Source: Pseudoduganella lutea
GTDB taxonomy: Bacteria; Pseudomonadota; Gammaproteobacteria; Burkholderiales; Burkholderiaceae_D
Direction: 5' to 3'
Assembly: GCF_004209755.1 (NCBI RefSeq)
Contig: NZ_CP035913.1
Location: 5,828,001-5,892,000, forward strand
Length of the DNA: 64,000 bases
Shown: positions 1 to 8,430 of the stretch, one piece after another
Layout of the letters: each line of letters opens with the position of its first letter
Position numbering within the stretch: the first letter of the stretch is position 1
The notes under the pieces: model-generated
The model's database searches: none
Told to the model about the DNA's origin: nothing
The model's input: the letters and a program-made list of their open reading frames with translations, nothing else
Translations under genes and position numbers: made by a program

Positions 1-89
1 GCAGCGCCGTGGAACAGGGAAAACTTGATGCTCGACGATCCGGCATTGATGACCACCACGGCATCGTTCGGCGCCAGCACATCAGCCAC
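1..89 (-). CDS. ackA: Acetate kinase, N-terminal fragment (runs off the window)
   Basis: Reading leftward from a GTG at 89, the 29 visible codons give an acetate/butyrate kinase start with the phosphate-binding segment VVVINAGSSSIKFSLF. This enzyme interconverts acyl phosphate and ATP in the cytoplasm. The GTG start overlaps the last codons of the upstream phosphotransacetylase-family gene by 8 bp, so the two are translationally coupled, the usual pta-ackA pairing. The rest of the gene lies beyond position 1. The choice of GTG 89 rather than the next in-frame GTG three codons on is not certain. Confidence 0.85.
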   Translation of the reverse strand, partial: MADVLAPNDAVVVINAGSSSIKFSLFHGA

Positions 90-1032
90 CCAGGATCTTT
101 GGCTCGACCAGGCGGCGCCGGGCGACGAGCACGGCCACCGCACACGAAGCCAGCCGCGCTGCGACGGAATCGGCCCGGCTCGTGAGGATCAGGGGAACGC
201 GCGCCCCGAGCACGATGCCGGCCGCCCCGGCGCCGGCCATGAACGACAGGCTCTTGGCCAGCATGTTGCCCGCTTCCAGGTCCGGTGCGACCAGCACGTT
301 GGCACGGCCGGCGACCGGCGACACCAGGTGCTTGATCGCGGCGGCTCCGGGATCGATGGCGTTGTCCATTGCCAGCGGCCCGTCGAGAATACCGCCAGTG
401 ATCTGGCCGCGGTCGGCCATCTTGCACAGGGCCGCCGCATCGAGCGTCGCGGGCATCTTCGGGTTGACCGTTTCCACCGCTGCCAGGATGGCGACCCGCG
501 CTTCGCCGAAACCCAGGATGTGCGCAAGGTCGATCGCGTTCTGCACGATATCGACCTTGTCGGCCAGCGCGGGCACGATGTTGATGGCGGCATCCGTGAT
601 GATCAGCGGTTCGCCATGGCCAGGAATGTCCATCACGAAGCAATGGCTGAGCCGGCGCGCGGTGCGCAGCCCCGCGGTCGCCGAAACGACCGCGCCCATG
701 AGCTCATCGGTATGCAGGCTGCCTTTCATCAGCGCCTGCGCGCCACCCTCGCGCACGATCTCCACGGCGCGTGCCGCGGACGCATGGCTGTGTGGCGTAT
801 CGACGAGGGGGAGCGCCGAGATATCCAGCGCCGCATCGGCGGCGGCCTGCTCGATCCTCGCGCGCGGGCCGATCAGGATCGGCTGGATCAGGCCGAGCCG
901 GCTGGCGTCGAGCGCCGATTCCAGCGCATGGGCGTCGCAGGGATGGGCCAGTGCCACGGTGACCGGGCCACTCTCCCTGGCCAGGGCGATCAGCTTATCG
1001 AAGTAGGGATGACCGGTGTCCGGGATACTCAT
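82..1032 (-). CDS. Phosphate acetyl/butyryltransferase family protein
   Basis: 316 residues, the short single-domain form of the PTA_PTB family without the N-terminal regulatory DRTGG part of long Pta enzymes. It should convert an acyl-CoA and phosphate to acyl phosphate and CoA, feeding the acetate kinase encoded just downstream. Family features seen: MKGSLHTDELM in the middle, then VETVNPKMPATLDAA and GPLAMDNAIDP in the second half. An ATG at 1059 would add nine basic residues, but the ATG at 1032 (MSIPDTGHPYF) fits the family start. Acetyl versus butyryl preference cannot be read from sequence. Confidence 0.88.
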   Translation of the reverse strand: MSIPDTGHPYFDKLIALARESGPVTVALAHPCDAHALESALDASRLGLIQPILIGPRARIEQAAADAALDISALPLVDTPHSHASAARAVEIVREGGAQALMKGSLHTDELMGAVVSATAGLRTARRLSHCFVMDIPGHGEPLIITDAAINIVPALADKVDIVQNAIDLAHILGFGEARVAILAAVETVNPKMPATLDAAALCKMADRGQITGGILDGPLAMDNAIDPGAAAIKHLVSPVAGRANVLVAPDLEAGNMLAKSLSFMAGAGAAGIVLGARVPLILTSRADSVAARLASCAVAVLVARRRLVEPKILGG

Positions 1033-1361
1033 ACGGACACGCCTGCCGCGATGCAGCAAAGCTCAACCCGGCATGCGGAGACAGGTTCCAACGACAGGCA
1101 CATGGACGCTCCAATGATGTGTTGGTACGATCTTAGCCATAAATCAACACTGTAGCCAATATTTCTTGTGCAGCGCGCAAGCACTCACGCAAATTGCGGT
1201 GCCCGCGACCGGCGCCTGTGAATCGGCCACTGAATGATGGGATAGCCTGGACGCTCGGGCATTACTGAGAATGGACCTACGAGCAGGCCCTGAGTACAGG
1301 GCCTTTTTCAAACCGGGGATCGATAATGCATCGAACCAACCGCCGTTGTTTGTACAGCCGC
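1033..1361. other. Intergenic region, no protein gene supported
   Basis: The 329 bp between the phosphotransacetylase-family start and the bcsG stop hold no credible reading frame. The only clear structure is the rightward intrinsic terminator at 1285-1308, which has no rightward gene before it. A short transcript ending there is possible. Confidence 0.5.
1285..1308 (+). terminator. Rho-independent terminator without an upstream gene
   Basis: A perfect 8-bp stem (AGGCCCTG / CAGGGCCT) with an AGTA loop is followed by a run of T residues on the plus strand. On the minus strand there is no T-run, so it does not serve bcsG. Both neighbouring genes run leftward, so the terminator would end a small plus-strand RNA starting somewhere in 1050-1250, or be left over. 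Confidence 0.7.
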
Positions 1362-2963
1362 TCACGGCCGGTACACCTGCCACGGTTCTCCACCCACCTT
1401 CAACAAGTAGTTCTGGTCCAGCTGCTGCACCAGCGAGCCTTCGTTCTCGGCCACGAACCGGGTCACGGGGAGGTTGGCGGTATAGTCGCCCGGCGCGAAC
1501 CGGCCGTCGTCGAAGGGCGGCCGCGCGACCATGGCGGCGACCAGTTGCGACAGCGCCGTGTAGCTGGTTGCGTCGTTGACGTGCACCGTGCCGCCCGAAG
1601 CCTGCGACCCCACCACCTTCACGATCACCGGCACGGTGGTGACCGACGGCGTGGCGAATTCGCGCAGGCCCGCGATCTGCATCCGGTCGCCGCGCAGCGC
1701 AGCGCCGTGTTCCGGTACCACCACCACTACCGCCGTGCGGCCGGCCTTGTCGAGGGCGCCGATGAAGCCGTCCAGGTCGTCCAGCAGCTTGGCCGCACGG
1801 CGCGCATAGGTTGCCGTGCTGCCCTTGCCGGCATCCGGTCCCGCCACCAGCCGGTTGCCATCGTGCAGGCTGATCGTGTTGTAGTACAGCGCCGTCCGCG
1901 GTGCCAGATCGCGCTGGCGCTGCGCCAGCCAGCGCGCCAGGGCGGCGCCGTCATCATGGATCGGCGAATCGTCGAAGCCGCGCTGCGGCACCGGCAAGCC
2001 GGCCAGCGGCAGCAGCGGCGCGTTCACGCCCTGGCGCCGCACCAGCGACAGGAAATCGTCGAAATGGCCATCGTGGTTCATCGCCAGGTTCTGGGCAAAG
2101 CCGGCGCGTTCGAGCACCGGGAACAGCTGGCATTGGGCTGCCGCTGGCTGGTACAGGGCGCCGTGGCGCGGCTGGCCGCAGGGCGCGCGCAGCAGCCGGA
2201 TCGCGGCCGGGCCGCTGTACGAGGCGGCCGAGTTGAAATGATGGAAAACGATGTCGGCCTTCTGCAGCAGCGGGTGGCGGTCCAGGTTCACGGCGCGCAG
2301 GTCGTCCCACGACATCGAGCACACGTGCAGGAAGATCACGTCGAACGGTGTGCCGCCGGCCTGGCCGAACGGTACGCTGCGCCGGCTTTCGTTGTCGAAG
2401 AACGCGGCCAGTGCCTGGTCCGGTGTCGTCGCCGTGGCGCCGGTGCCGGCGACAGTGCCGGCGGCAGTGGCCGAGGTAGCGGTGCCGGACAAGGCGGCAT
2501 CGTCGTGCCCCGGCAGCAGTGCCATGACCAGCAGCCCGGCGACGGCCACGGCGCCCAGCCGCAACCAGGTGCCGGCGATGCGGGCCAGCACATAGCCCAC
2601 GGCCAGCAGCGCAATCACTTGCCAGTTGACGAAGCGGCCGGCCAGCTCGGCCAGGTAATCGATGCCGAAGCCGGCGACCTGGCCGCGCTGCGCCCACAGC
2701 CGCGAGAAGGGCGGAAGGAACGAGTCGTGGTAGAGCAGAGCGATGGCGGCCGGAATGGCCAGTGCCAGGCGCAGCCGCCGCAGGCGCCGGTCGGAGATGG
2801 GCACCGCGAGCAGCGCGGCGAAGGCCAGGTTCTCGAGCGCGTGCAGGCCGATCAGGCCGCGCCAGGCCAGCAGCAGCTTGGCGAGGAAATAATAGCTCCA
2901 GCCCCCAAGCGCGAGCCGGGGGACGGCGGGAGTGGCGTTGCGTGGCGGATCGGTGTCGCTCAA
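1362..2963 (-). CDS. bcsG: Cellulose biosynthesis protein BcsG (phosphoethanolamine transferase)
   Basis: 533 residues. In enterobacteria BcsG is an inner-membrane enzyme that transfers phosphoethanolamine from lipid to nascent cellulose. The N-terminal third has several hydrophobic spans (roughly residues 25-55, 65-85, 110-160). A periplasmic alkaline-phosphatase-like domain follows and carries VCSMSWDDL near residues 214-222, where the second serine (about 218) fits the catalytic nucleophile. The start is TTG at 2963 with a purine-rich stretch before it; no in-frame ATG is close. A TACAAT -10-like hexamer at 3004-2999 could drive it. It lies downstream of bcsE; bcsF, usually between them, is not visible. 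Confidence 0.9.
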   Translation of the reverse strand: MSDTDPPRNATPAVPRLALGGWSYYFLAKLLLAWRGLIGLHALENLAFAALLAVPISDRRLRRLRLALAIPAAIALLYHDSFLPPFSRLWAQRGQVAGFGIDYLAELAGRFVNWQVIALLAVGYVLARIAGTWLRLGAVAVAGLLVMALLPGHDDAALSGTATSATAAGTVAGTGATATTPDQALAAFFDNESRRSVPFGQAGGTPFDVIFLHVCSMSWDDLRAVNLDRHPLLQKADIVFHHFNSAASYSGPAAIRLLRAPCGQPRHGALYQPAAAQCQLFPVLERAGFAQNLAMNHDGHFDDFLSLVRRQGVNAPLLPLAGLPVPQRGFDDSPIHDDGAALARWLAQRQRDLAPRTALYYNTISLHDGNRLVAGPDAGKGSTATYARRAAKLLDDLDGFIGALDKAGRTAVVVVVPEHGAALRGDRMQIAGLREFATPSVTTVPVIVKVVGSQASGGTVHVNDATSYTALSQLVAAMVARPPFDDGRFAPGDYTANLPVTRFVAENEGSLVQQLDQNYLLKVGGEPWQVYRP

Positions 2964-3150
2964 CGGTCTCGCTCTTGCTCGGTTGAACAGGTGTGCGGAT
3001 TGTAGCGCTGAAACCGTTCAGGCCGAGCCACGCAGTTCCGGCAGAGCGGGCGGACAGGATTCGTAGACTGGCCCGTGGCGGCGGACGGACCAGCGGGGAG
3101 CGGCGGAGGCGCGATCGCCAGCAGCTAGCCGGCGGCGCCCACGGTCACGA

Positions 3151-4833
3151 TCAGGCCTGCAGGGTGGCGGGAGTGCGCGGCGCGAGCGTGCGGCGTTGCG
3201 CCGGGGCCGGCGCGGCATAGCGGAACGACGCGGGACCGTTCAGTGCCGGTGCCGGCATGGCAATCCGCGTGGCCGCCTGTGCCGCGGGCGCGGCAAGGGC
3301 GGCACCCAGGTCCGGCAGCAGGTCCGCCTTCCGGGCCAGGGTGTCGCGCTGGCGGCCGATATCGCGCGCCGTGAGAAAACGGGCTTCGCCATCGAACAGG
3401 TCGCGATAAGGCAGGCGGAACAGCCGCTCCAGCGTCACTTCCACATCGCCTTCGTGGCAAGCGTACAGGAATACATATAGCGACTTGCCGTCGGCTGTTA
3501 CCAGGTCGCCGGCGCGGCGGATGTCGCACTGGCGCAGCGCGTCGGTCGCCGTCACGCCACGCGCCAGCCGCAGGCGCACCAGCGCGCATTCGACGCGCAA
3601 TTGCTGGCTGTGCTGCAAGCTGTCGTCGAGCGCGCCGATAAAGGCGGCGGGGGCCAGGTAACCCTGGTGGCGCGCCGGTGCCGCGTCCAGCAGCGCATCG
3701 ACGGATTCCGGCAGCACGCCGGTGAACATCTGCGGGCCAAGGGCCGCACACAATGCAACGCAACGGGACAGCGGCATGCCGGCCGGTACCACCAGGGTGG
3801 CGCCGACGCGTTGCAGCACCGCTTCCTGGGCCTGGCGCATCCCCATGTCCATTTCGCGGATGACGATCTTTACGTCGCGCGCACACTGCTGGCGCAGCGC
3901 ATACACGGTGCGCACCAGCGTGTCGAAGGGGGCGCTGCGCGAAAATGGCAACAGCAGCGTGGCCGGCGATTGCCCGCCCGCAGCCAGGGCCAGCGCGTCC
4001 GCGTCGTCCATGACCTGGCAGCGCACCTTGTGCCGCTCGTGCGGCGCCAGCGCGCCGGTAAGTACCAGCAGGGCCGGTTCCTCGGCCTGCGATGCCGGCG
4101 CTGCACACGGCGCAATCGCCAGCGCGAAGCCGGAACCGTCGCGCATCAGGCGCTGGGTGGACGCGCCCGCCACGCCACGGGTGTTGTGCCAATGGCAGGT
4201 TTCCCACGCTGCGTCCGCAGTCCCATGGACACGGGCGATACCGGCGAACTCCGGCGCATGGGTGCTGGTGACGGCAACCTCGGCGCGCAGCAGCAGCACG
4301 ATGGCCTTGTCGTCGCGGGCAGCCCACTCGCGCAGCTGGCGCAGCACCGAGCCGTCGTCGCGCGGATCGCCGCCGAACAGCGTTTCCGCATGGTCCAGCA
4401 GCACGACGGCCGCGCTGTCGACACCGAATTGCGCCAGTTCGGCGGCCATTTCGGGCAGACGGTCACGGGCCGCACGGCCGGTGGCGTGTTCCAGCAGCGT
4501 CAGGCGGCCGTTGTCCGGCAGGGCGCCATGGGACATGGTTTCATCCAGGCGGGCACGGCGCGACACCAGGCAGGCCGGCACTTGTGCACTGACGAGCGTG
4601 GCATGCAGCAGCGGCGCCAGCGCGCCAGCCCCGTGCTCGACGATGGCGTACAGCTGCCCACGGCCGAGAACAGTATTGAGCGCGGCAATGCCGCCGAAAT
4701 AGGTAGGATGTTCGTACGCCAACATGACACGTTCCAATCGAAGAAAGACGAGACCGGGTGCGCATGGTTGGGGCGCCTTGCTCGACAGTTGTTTCACTGT
4801 CATCCGCCGGGGATCTGGGCGGGCTGCAGGCAT
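3151..4833 (-). CDS. bcsE: Cellulose biosynthesis protein BcsE (c-di-GMP sensor)
   Basis: 560 residues from ATG 4833, or 550 from MTVKQL at 4803, which may be the true start because no ribosome site precedes 4833. BcsE is a cytoplasmic partner of the cellulose synthase complex that binds cyclic di-GMP. The protein has a degenerate RecA-like first half, a receiver-like middle with VIREMDMGMRQAQE near 335, and a C-terminal GIL domain. The RxGD c-di-GMP motif of that domain is present as RAGD at about 440-443. The Ala/Pro-rich last 60 residues look like a disordered tail. It runs away from bcsR with a 98-bp shared promoter region. Confidence 0.88.
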   Translation of the reverse strand: MPAARPDPRRMTVKQLSSKAPQPCAPGLVFLRLERVMLAYEHPTYFGGIAALNTVLGRGQLYAIVEHGAGALAPLLHATLVSAQVPACLVSRRARLDETMSHGALPDNGRLTLLEHATGRAARDRLPEMAAELAQFGVDSAAVVLLDHAETLFGGDPRDDGSVLRQLREWAARDDKAIVLLLRAEVAVTSTHAPEFAGIARVHGTADAAWETCHWHNTRGVAGASTQRLMRDGSGFALAIAPCAAPASQAEEPALLVLTGALAPHERHKVRCQVMDDADALALAAGGQSPATLLLPFSRSAPFDTLVRTVYALRQQCARDVKIVIREMDMGMRQAQEAVLQRVGATLVVPAGMPLSRCVALCAALGPQMFTGVLPESVDALLDAAPARHQGYLAPAAFIGALDDSLQHSQQLRVECALVRLRLARGVTATDALRQCDIRRAGDLVTADGKSLYVFLYACHEGDVEVTLERLFRLPYRDLFDGEARFLTARDIGRQRDTLARKADLLPDLGAALAAPAAQAATRIAMPAPALNGPASFRYAAPAPAQRRTLAPRTPATLQA

Positions 4834-4884
4834 TAGTGTACTAGAATTTCCTTGAGAAAACTCGAGATGCTCCCGAAAAACTTA

Positions 4885-4907
4885 TTCCTATAGTTGCGTT
4901 ATAGGAA
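4885..4907. promoter_or_regulatory. Palindromic site between bcsE and bcsR
   Basis: A perfect 8-bp inverted repeat (TTCCTATA-N7-TATAGGAA) lies in the 98-bp gap between the divergent bcsE and bcsR genes, 24 bp before the bcsR ATG. It is AT-rich and has no T-run, so it fits a dimer-binding operator better than a terminator. It could set both arms of the cellulose cluster. The regulator is unknown. Confidence 0.5.
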
Positions 4908-4931
4908 CATCGATAGGGAAGGGATGCCGGG

Positions 4932-5123
4932 ATGTCAAAGAAGTTACCCGGAGCCGCGCCGTATGGCGACGATATCGGCAGGTTGTACATGCGCTTCGGG
5001 CAGCCCGGCGAGGCGGCGCAGTACCGCGAACTGCTGCGTGACCAGGCCGCGCTGCACGCGGCGCTGCGCTGGCCGCTGCTGGCCGAGGTGCAGGGCATGG
5101 AACCAGAGCCGCCCGCGACATGA
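4932..5123 (+). CDS. bcsR: Cellulose biosynthesis protein BcsR
   Basis: 63 residues, the usual size for BcsR (YhjR), a small cytoplasmic regulator that with BcsQ promotes assembly of the BcsA-BcsB synthase and acts in the same complex as BcsE. The family pattern is visible: DDIGRLYMRFGQ near residues 13-24, a helical middle, then ALRWPLLAEV near 44-53. CCGGG precedes the ATG. Its stop overlaps the bcsQ ATG, so the two are coupled. This is the first gene of the rightward cellulose operon. Confidence 0.88.
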   Translation: MSKKLPGAAPYGDDIGRLYMRFGQPGEAAQYRELLRDQAALHAALRWPLLAEVQGMEPEPPAT

Positions 5124-5884
5124 GGACGGTCGCCGTGATGGGCGCTTCCGGGGGCGCCGGCGTCACCACGGTCGCCGCCGGCCTGGCCAGGGCGCTGCAC
5201 GCGGCCGGGCATCCGGCGCTGGCATTCGACATCAATCCCGACAACACGCTGCGCCTGCCGTTCGGCATGCACTGGGACGACCGCTTCGGCCTCGGCCCGG
5301 CACTGCTGGCGGGCGGCGACTGGCGCGAGGCGGCATACCGGAGCGCCGCCGGTACCGATTTCGTGCCGTTCGGCGAACTGGCCGACGACAGCGAGTTGGC
5401 CGCGCTGGCGGACCTGTTCCACAACGAGCCCGGCTGGCTGGGCCGCGAGCTGGCTGCCCTCGACCTGCCACCGGAAACGGTTGCCGTGTGCGATTGCCCG
5501 CGGCTGCCATCGCCGTTCGCGGCGCAGGCCCTTGCCGCGGCCGACCTGGTGCTGGTGGTGCTGGCGCCGGATCCCGTATCGTATGCCGTCGCCGGGCGCA
5601 TCGTCGAGCGCAGCCAGCGCAGTGGCGCGCCGCCTGCCTGCCTGCTGCTGAACCATTTCGAACCGGCCCGGCCCCTGCATCGCGACCTCGTGTTGCTGCT
5701 ACGTGCGATGGCCGGCAATGCCCTGGCACCGGTCACGCTGCACCGCGACACCCATGTCTCCGACGCGCTGGCCTGCAAGCAGGGCGTGCTGGACTTCGCG
5801 CCGGCCAGCCAGGCCGCGCATGAGTTTGCCACGCTCGCCACGTGGACGCTGGCGCGGCTCGGCCGCGGGGCCGACGCGCCATGA
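5120..5884 (+). CDS. bcsQ: Cellulose biosynthesis ATPase BcsQ (ParA/MinD family)
   Basis: 254 residues, a SIMIBI-class ATPase that localises and assembles the cellulose synthase complex with BcsR. The P-loop is GASGGAGVTT at residues 8-17: the lysine of a classical Walker A is replaced by valine, much as the E. coli protein carries threonine there. FDINPDNTLRLPFG near residue 37 matches the family segment after strand 2, and CDCPRLPSPFAAQ near 117-129 is the Walker B side. It is joined to bcsR and to bcsA by ATGA overlaps, so all three are co-translated. Confidence 0.9.
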   Translation: MRTVAVMGASGGAGVTTVAAGLARALHAAGHPALAFDINPDNTLRLPFGMHWDDRFGLGPALLAGGDWREAAYRSAAGTDFVPFGELADDSELAALADLFHNEPGWLGRELAALDLPPETVAVCDCPRLPSPFAAQALAAADLVLVVLAPDPVSYAVAGRIVERSQRSGAPPACLLLNHFEPARPLHRDLVLLLRAMAGNALAPVTLHRDTHVSDALACKQGVLDFAPASQAAHEFATLATWTLARLGRGADAP

Positions 5885-8430
5885 GCACAGCGAGCACAAT
5901 CAGCAAGATGAGCAAGACGGGCACGATGGTCCGGCTCCATGCGCTGCTGGGCATCGACGCGGGCGCATCGCTGCCGTACCGCTTCGCCCAGTTGCTGTTG
6001 CGCGGCCGGGCCGTGGCGGCGCTGGTCCGGCTATTCCCGCACGTCGACCTGTCGCGCCCGCGCGCCGGCGATCCGCTGCGCATCCTGCTCCAGGCGCTGT
6101 ACCTGGTGTTCGTGCGCCAGCGTGGCGAATCGGCGGGCGCACCGGTGCCGCTGCCGCTGCGGCGTGGGGCGCGCGCGGCGCGGCATGGCTGGCGCCAGGC
6201 GCGGGCGTTCGCCCAGGACTGGCTCGGCACACGCGGCAAGGCCGCCGAAGCGAAGGCCGAGCGCATCGCCGACCATCCGCTGTGGGATGCCCCGGCAGTG
6301 CGCTGGAGCGCCTACGGCATCGCCGCCATGCTTGCGCTGCTGTGCGTGACGACCCCGTTCGGACCCGTGGCCCAGTTCACCTTCGTGCTGGTCCTGTGGT
6401 GCATCGCGCTGGCCGTCCGGCAGGTGCCGGGGCCGGTCGCCACGCTGCTGCTGATCGTGCTGTCCGTGACCGCGTCGGCCCGCTACATGTGGTGGCGCGT
6501 GACGGAGACGCTGAACTGGAGTGCGCCGCTGGACGCCGGCTGGGGCCTGCTGCTGCTGTTGGCCGAGATGTACACCTGGGTGGTGCTCATGCTGGGCTAC
6601 ATGCAGAGCGCATGGCCGCTGCGCCGCCAGCCGTTGCCCTTGCCGCCAACGGTGCGCGAGTGGCCATCGGTCGATATCTATATCCCGACGTACAACGAGC
6701 CGCTGAAGGTGGTGCGGCCCACCGTGTACGCGGCCACCGGCATCGACTGGCCGCGCGACCGCCTCAACGTCTACCTGCTCGACGACGGGCGGCGCGATGA
6801 AATGCGCCAGTTCGCGGAGGAGGCGGGCGTCGGCTATATCGTGCGTCCGGACAACCGGCATGCCAAGGCGGGCAACCTGAACCACGCGCTGAAGCAGACC
6901 GGTGGCGAATACATCGCCATCTTCGACTGCGATCACATTCCCACCCGTTCGTTCCTGCAGTCCACCATGGGCTGGTTCCTGCACGACCCGAAACTGGCGC
7001 TGATGCAGACGCCGCACCATTTCTTTTCGCCCGACCCGTTCGAACGCAACCTGAACCTGTTTCGCGAAACGCCGAACGAGGGTGAACTGTTCTATGGCGT
7101 GATCCAGGACGGCAATGACCTGTGGGACGCCACGTTCTTTTGCGGCTCGTGCGCCGTCCTCCGGCGCGGTCCGCTGGAAGAGGTGGGCGGCATTGCCGTG
7201 GAGACCGTGACCGAGGATGCGCACACGGCACTCAAGATGCACCGCCTGGGCTATCACTCGGCCTACCTGAACGTGCCGCTGGCGGCCGGGCTGGCGACCG
7301 AGAGCCTGTCGGCGCACATCGGCCAGCGCATCCGCTGGGCGCGCGGCATGGCGCAGATCTTCCGCGTCGATAACCCGTTCTTCGGCCGCGGCCTGACCTG
7401 GCTGCAGCGGGTCTGCTACGGCAACGCGATGATGCACTTCCTGAACGGCGGACCGCGCCTGGTGTTCCTGACGGCGCCGCTGGCATTCCTGTTCTTCCAC
7501 GCCTACGTGATCTACGCGCCGGCGCTCGCGGTGCTGCTGTACGTGCTGCCTCATATCGCCCATGCCAACCTGACCAACTCGCGCATCCAGGGCGAGCACC
7601 GGCATTCGTTCTGGGCCGAGGTGTATGAAACCGTGCTGGCCTGGTACACGGTGCGGCCGACACTGGTGGCGCTGCTCGATCCCGGCAAGGGCAAGTTCAA
7701 CGTCACCGCCAAGGGCGGCCTGGTGGAGGACCAGTACTTCGACTGGACCATTTCGCTGCCGTACCTGGTCATCGTCGGGCTGAATGTACTAGGCTTGGGC
7801 GCCGGCCTGTGGCGGCTGGCGACCGGGCCGGCCGACGAAACCGGCACGGTGCTGGTCAACATCGCCTGGACGGTCTACAACGTGCTGCTGCTGGGCGCCG
7901 CGATCTCGGTGGCCTCCGAGACCCGCCAGGTGCGGCTGTCGCACCGTGTCGCCATCAAGCTGCCCGCGGTGCTGCACCTGCCGGACGGCCGCCTGCTGCG
8001 CTGCGAGACGGTGGACTTCTCGGAGAGCGGCGCCGCGCTGGCGCCGCTGGCTCCCACCGGCCTGCAGGCGGGCGACAGCGTGCTGGTATCGCTGTGGCGC
8101 GGGGACGAGGAACATGCGTTCCACGCCAGCGTGATCGGCGCGGACGCCACGCGTGTCCGGCTGCAGTGGCAGCTCGCCAGCCAGGAGGAGCAGAGCATGC
8201 TGGTGCAGTGCACGTTCGCCCGTGCCGACGCCTGGGTCGACTGGGCCGAGGGCCGGCCGGCGGACCGGCCGCTCGATGGCCTGAAGAACGTGCTGAGGAT
8301 CGGCCTGCGGGGCATCCTGCAGCTGGCCCGCCTCGGCATGATGCCGCGCCACAATGCGCGACTGGCCCGGCTGGGCCGCTGGCTCGGCACGCTGGCGCCA
8401 CGCCCGGCGCGGCCGATGGAGAACCCATGA
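5881..8430 (+). CDS. bcsA: Cellulose synthase catalytic subunit BcsA
   Basis: 849 residues from the ATG that overlaps the bcsQ stop. It is an inner-membrane GT2 enzyme polymerising UDP-glucose into beta-1,4-glucan and passing the chain through its membrane domain. The catalytic set is complete: DD at 301-302, DxD at 349-351, TED with aspartate 446 and QRIRW at 482-486. Hydrophobic spans flank the GT domain. The C-terminal PilZ domain has RLSHR at 685-689 and DFSESG after it, the two halves of the cyclic di-GMP site, so activation by c-di-GMP should be intact. The bcsB ATG overlaps its stop by 4 bp. Confidence 0.96.
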   Translation: MSTASTISKMSKTGTMVRLHALLGIDAGASLPYRFAQLLLRGRAVAALVRLFPHVDLSRPRAGDPLRILLQALYLVFVRQRGESAGAPVPLPLRRGARAARHGWRQARAFAQDWLGTRGKAAEAKAERIADHPLWDAPAVRWSAYGIAAMLALLCVTTPFGPVAQFTFVLVLWCIALAVRQVPGPVATLLLIVLSVTASARYMWWRVTETLNWSAPLDAGWGLLLLLAEMYTWVVLMLGYMQSAWPLRRQPLPLPPTVREWPSVDIYIPTYNEPLKVVRPTVYAATGIDWPRDRLNVYLLDDGRRDEMRQFAEEAGVGYIVRPDNRHAKAGNLNHALKQTGGEYIAIFDCDHIPTRSFLQSTMGWFLHDPKLALMQTPHHFFSPDPFERNLNLFRETPNEGELFYGVIQDGNDLWDATFFCGSCAVLRRGPLEEVGGIAVETVTEDAHTALKMHRLGYHSAYLNVPLAAGLATESLSAHIGQRIRWARGMAQIFRVDNPFFGRGLTWLQRVCYGNAMMHFLNGGPRLVFLTAPLAFLFFHAYVIYAPALAVLLYVLPHIAHANLTNSRIQGEHRHSFWAEVYETVLAWYTVRPTLVALLDPGKGKFNVTAKGGLVEDQYFDWTISLPYLVIVGLNVLGLGAGLWRLATGPADETGTVLVNIAWTVYNVLLLGAAISVASETRQVRLSHRVAIKLPAVLHLPDGRLLRCETVDFSESGAALAPLAPTGLQAGDSVLVSLWRGDEEHAFHASVIGADATRVRLQWQLASQEEQSMLVQCTFARADAWVDWAEGRPADRPLDGLKNVLRIGLRGILQLARLGMMPRHNARLARLGRWLGTLAPRPARPMENP

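Noticed and set aside
25..1155. A 376-codon plus-strand frame over the phosphotransacetylase-family gene
   Set aside because: Composition is Arg/His/Gln-rich and motif-free; the minus strand encodes a clear PTA_PTB protein coupled to ackA.
2964..3150. A bcsF gene between bcsE and bcsG
   Set aside because: All minus-strand frames were read; none gives a 50-70 residue protein with an N-terminal membrane span.
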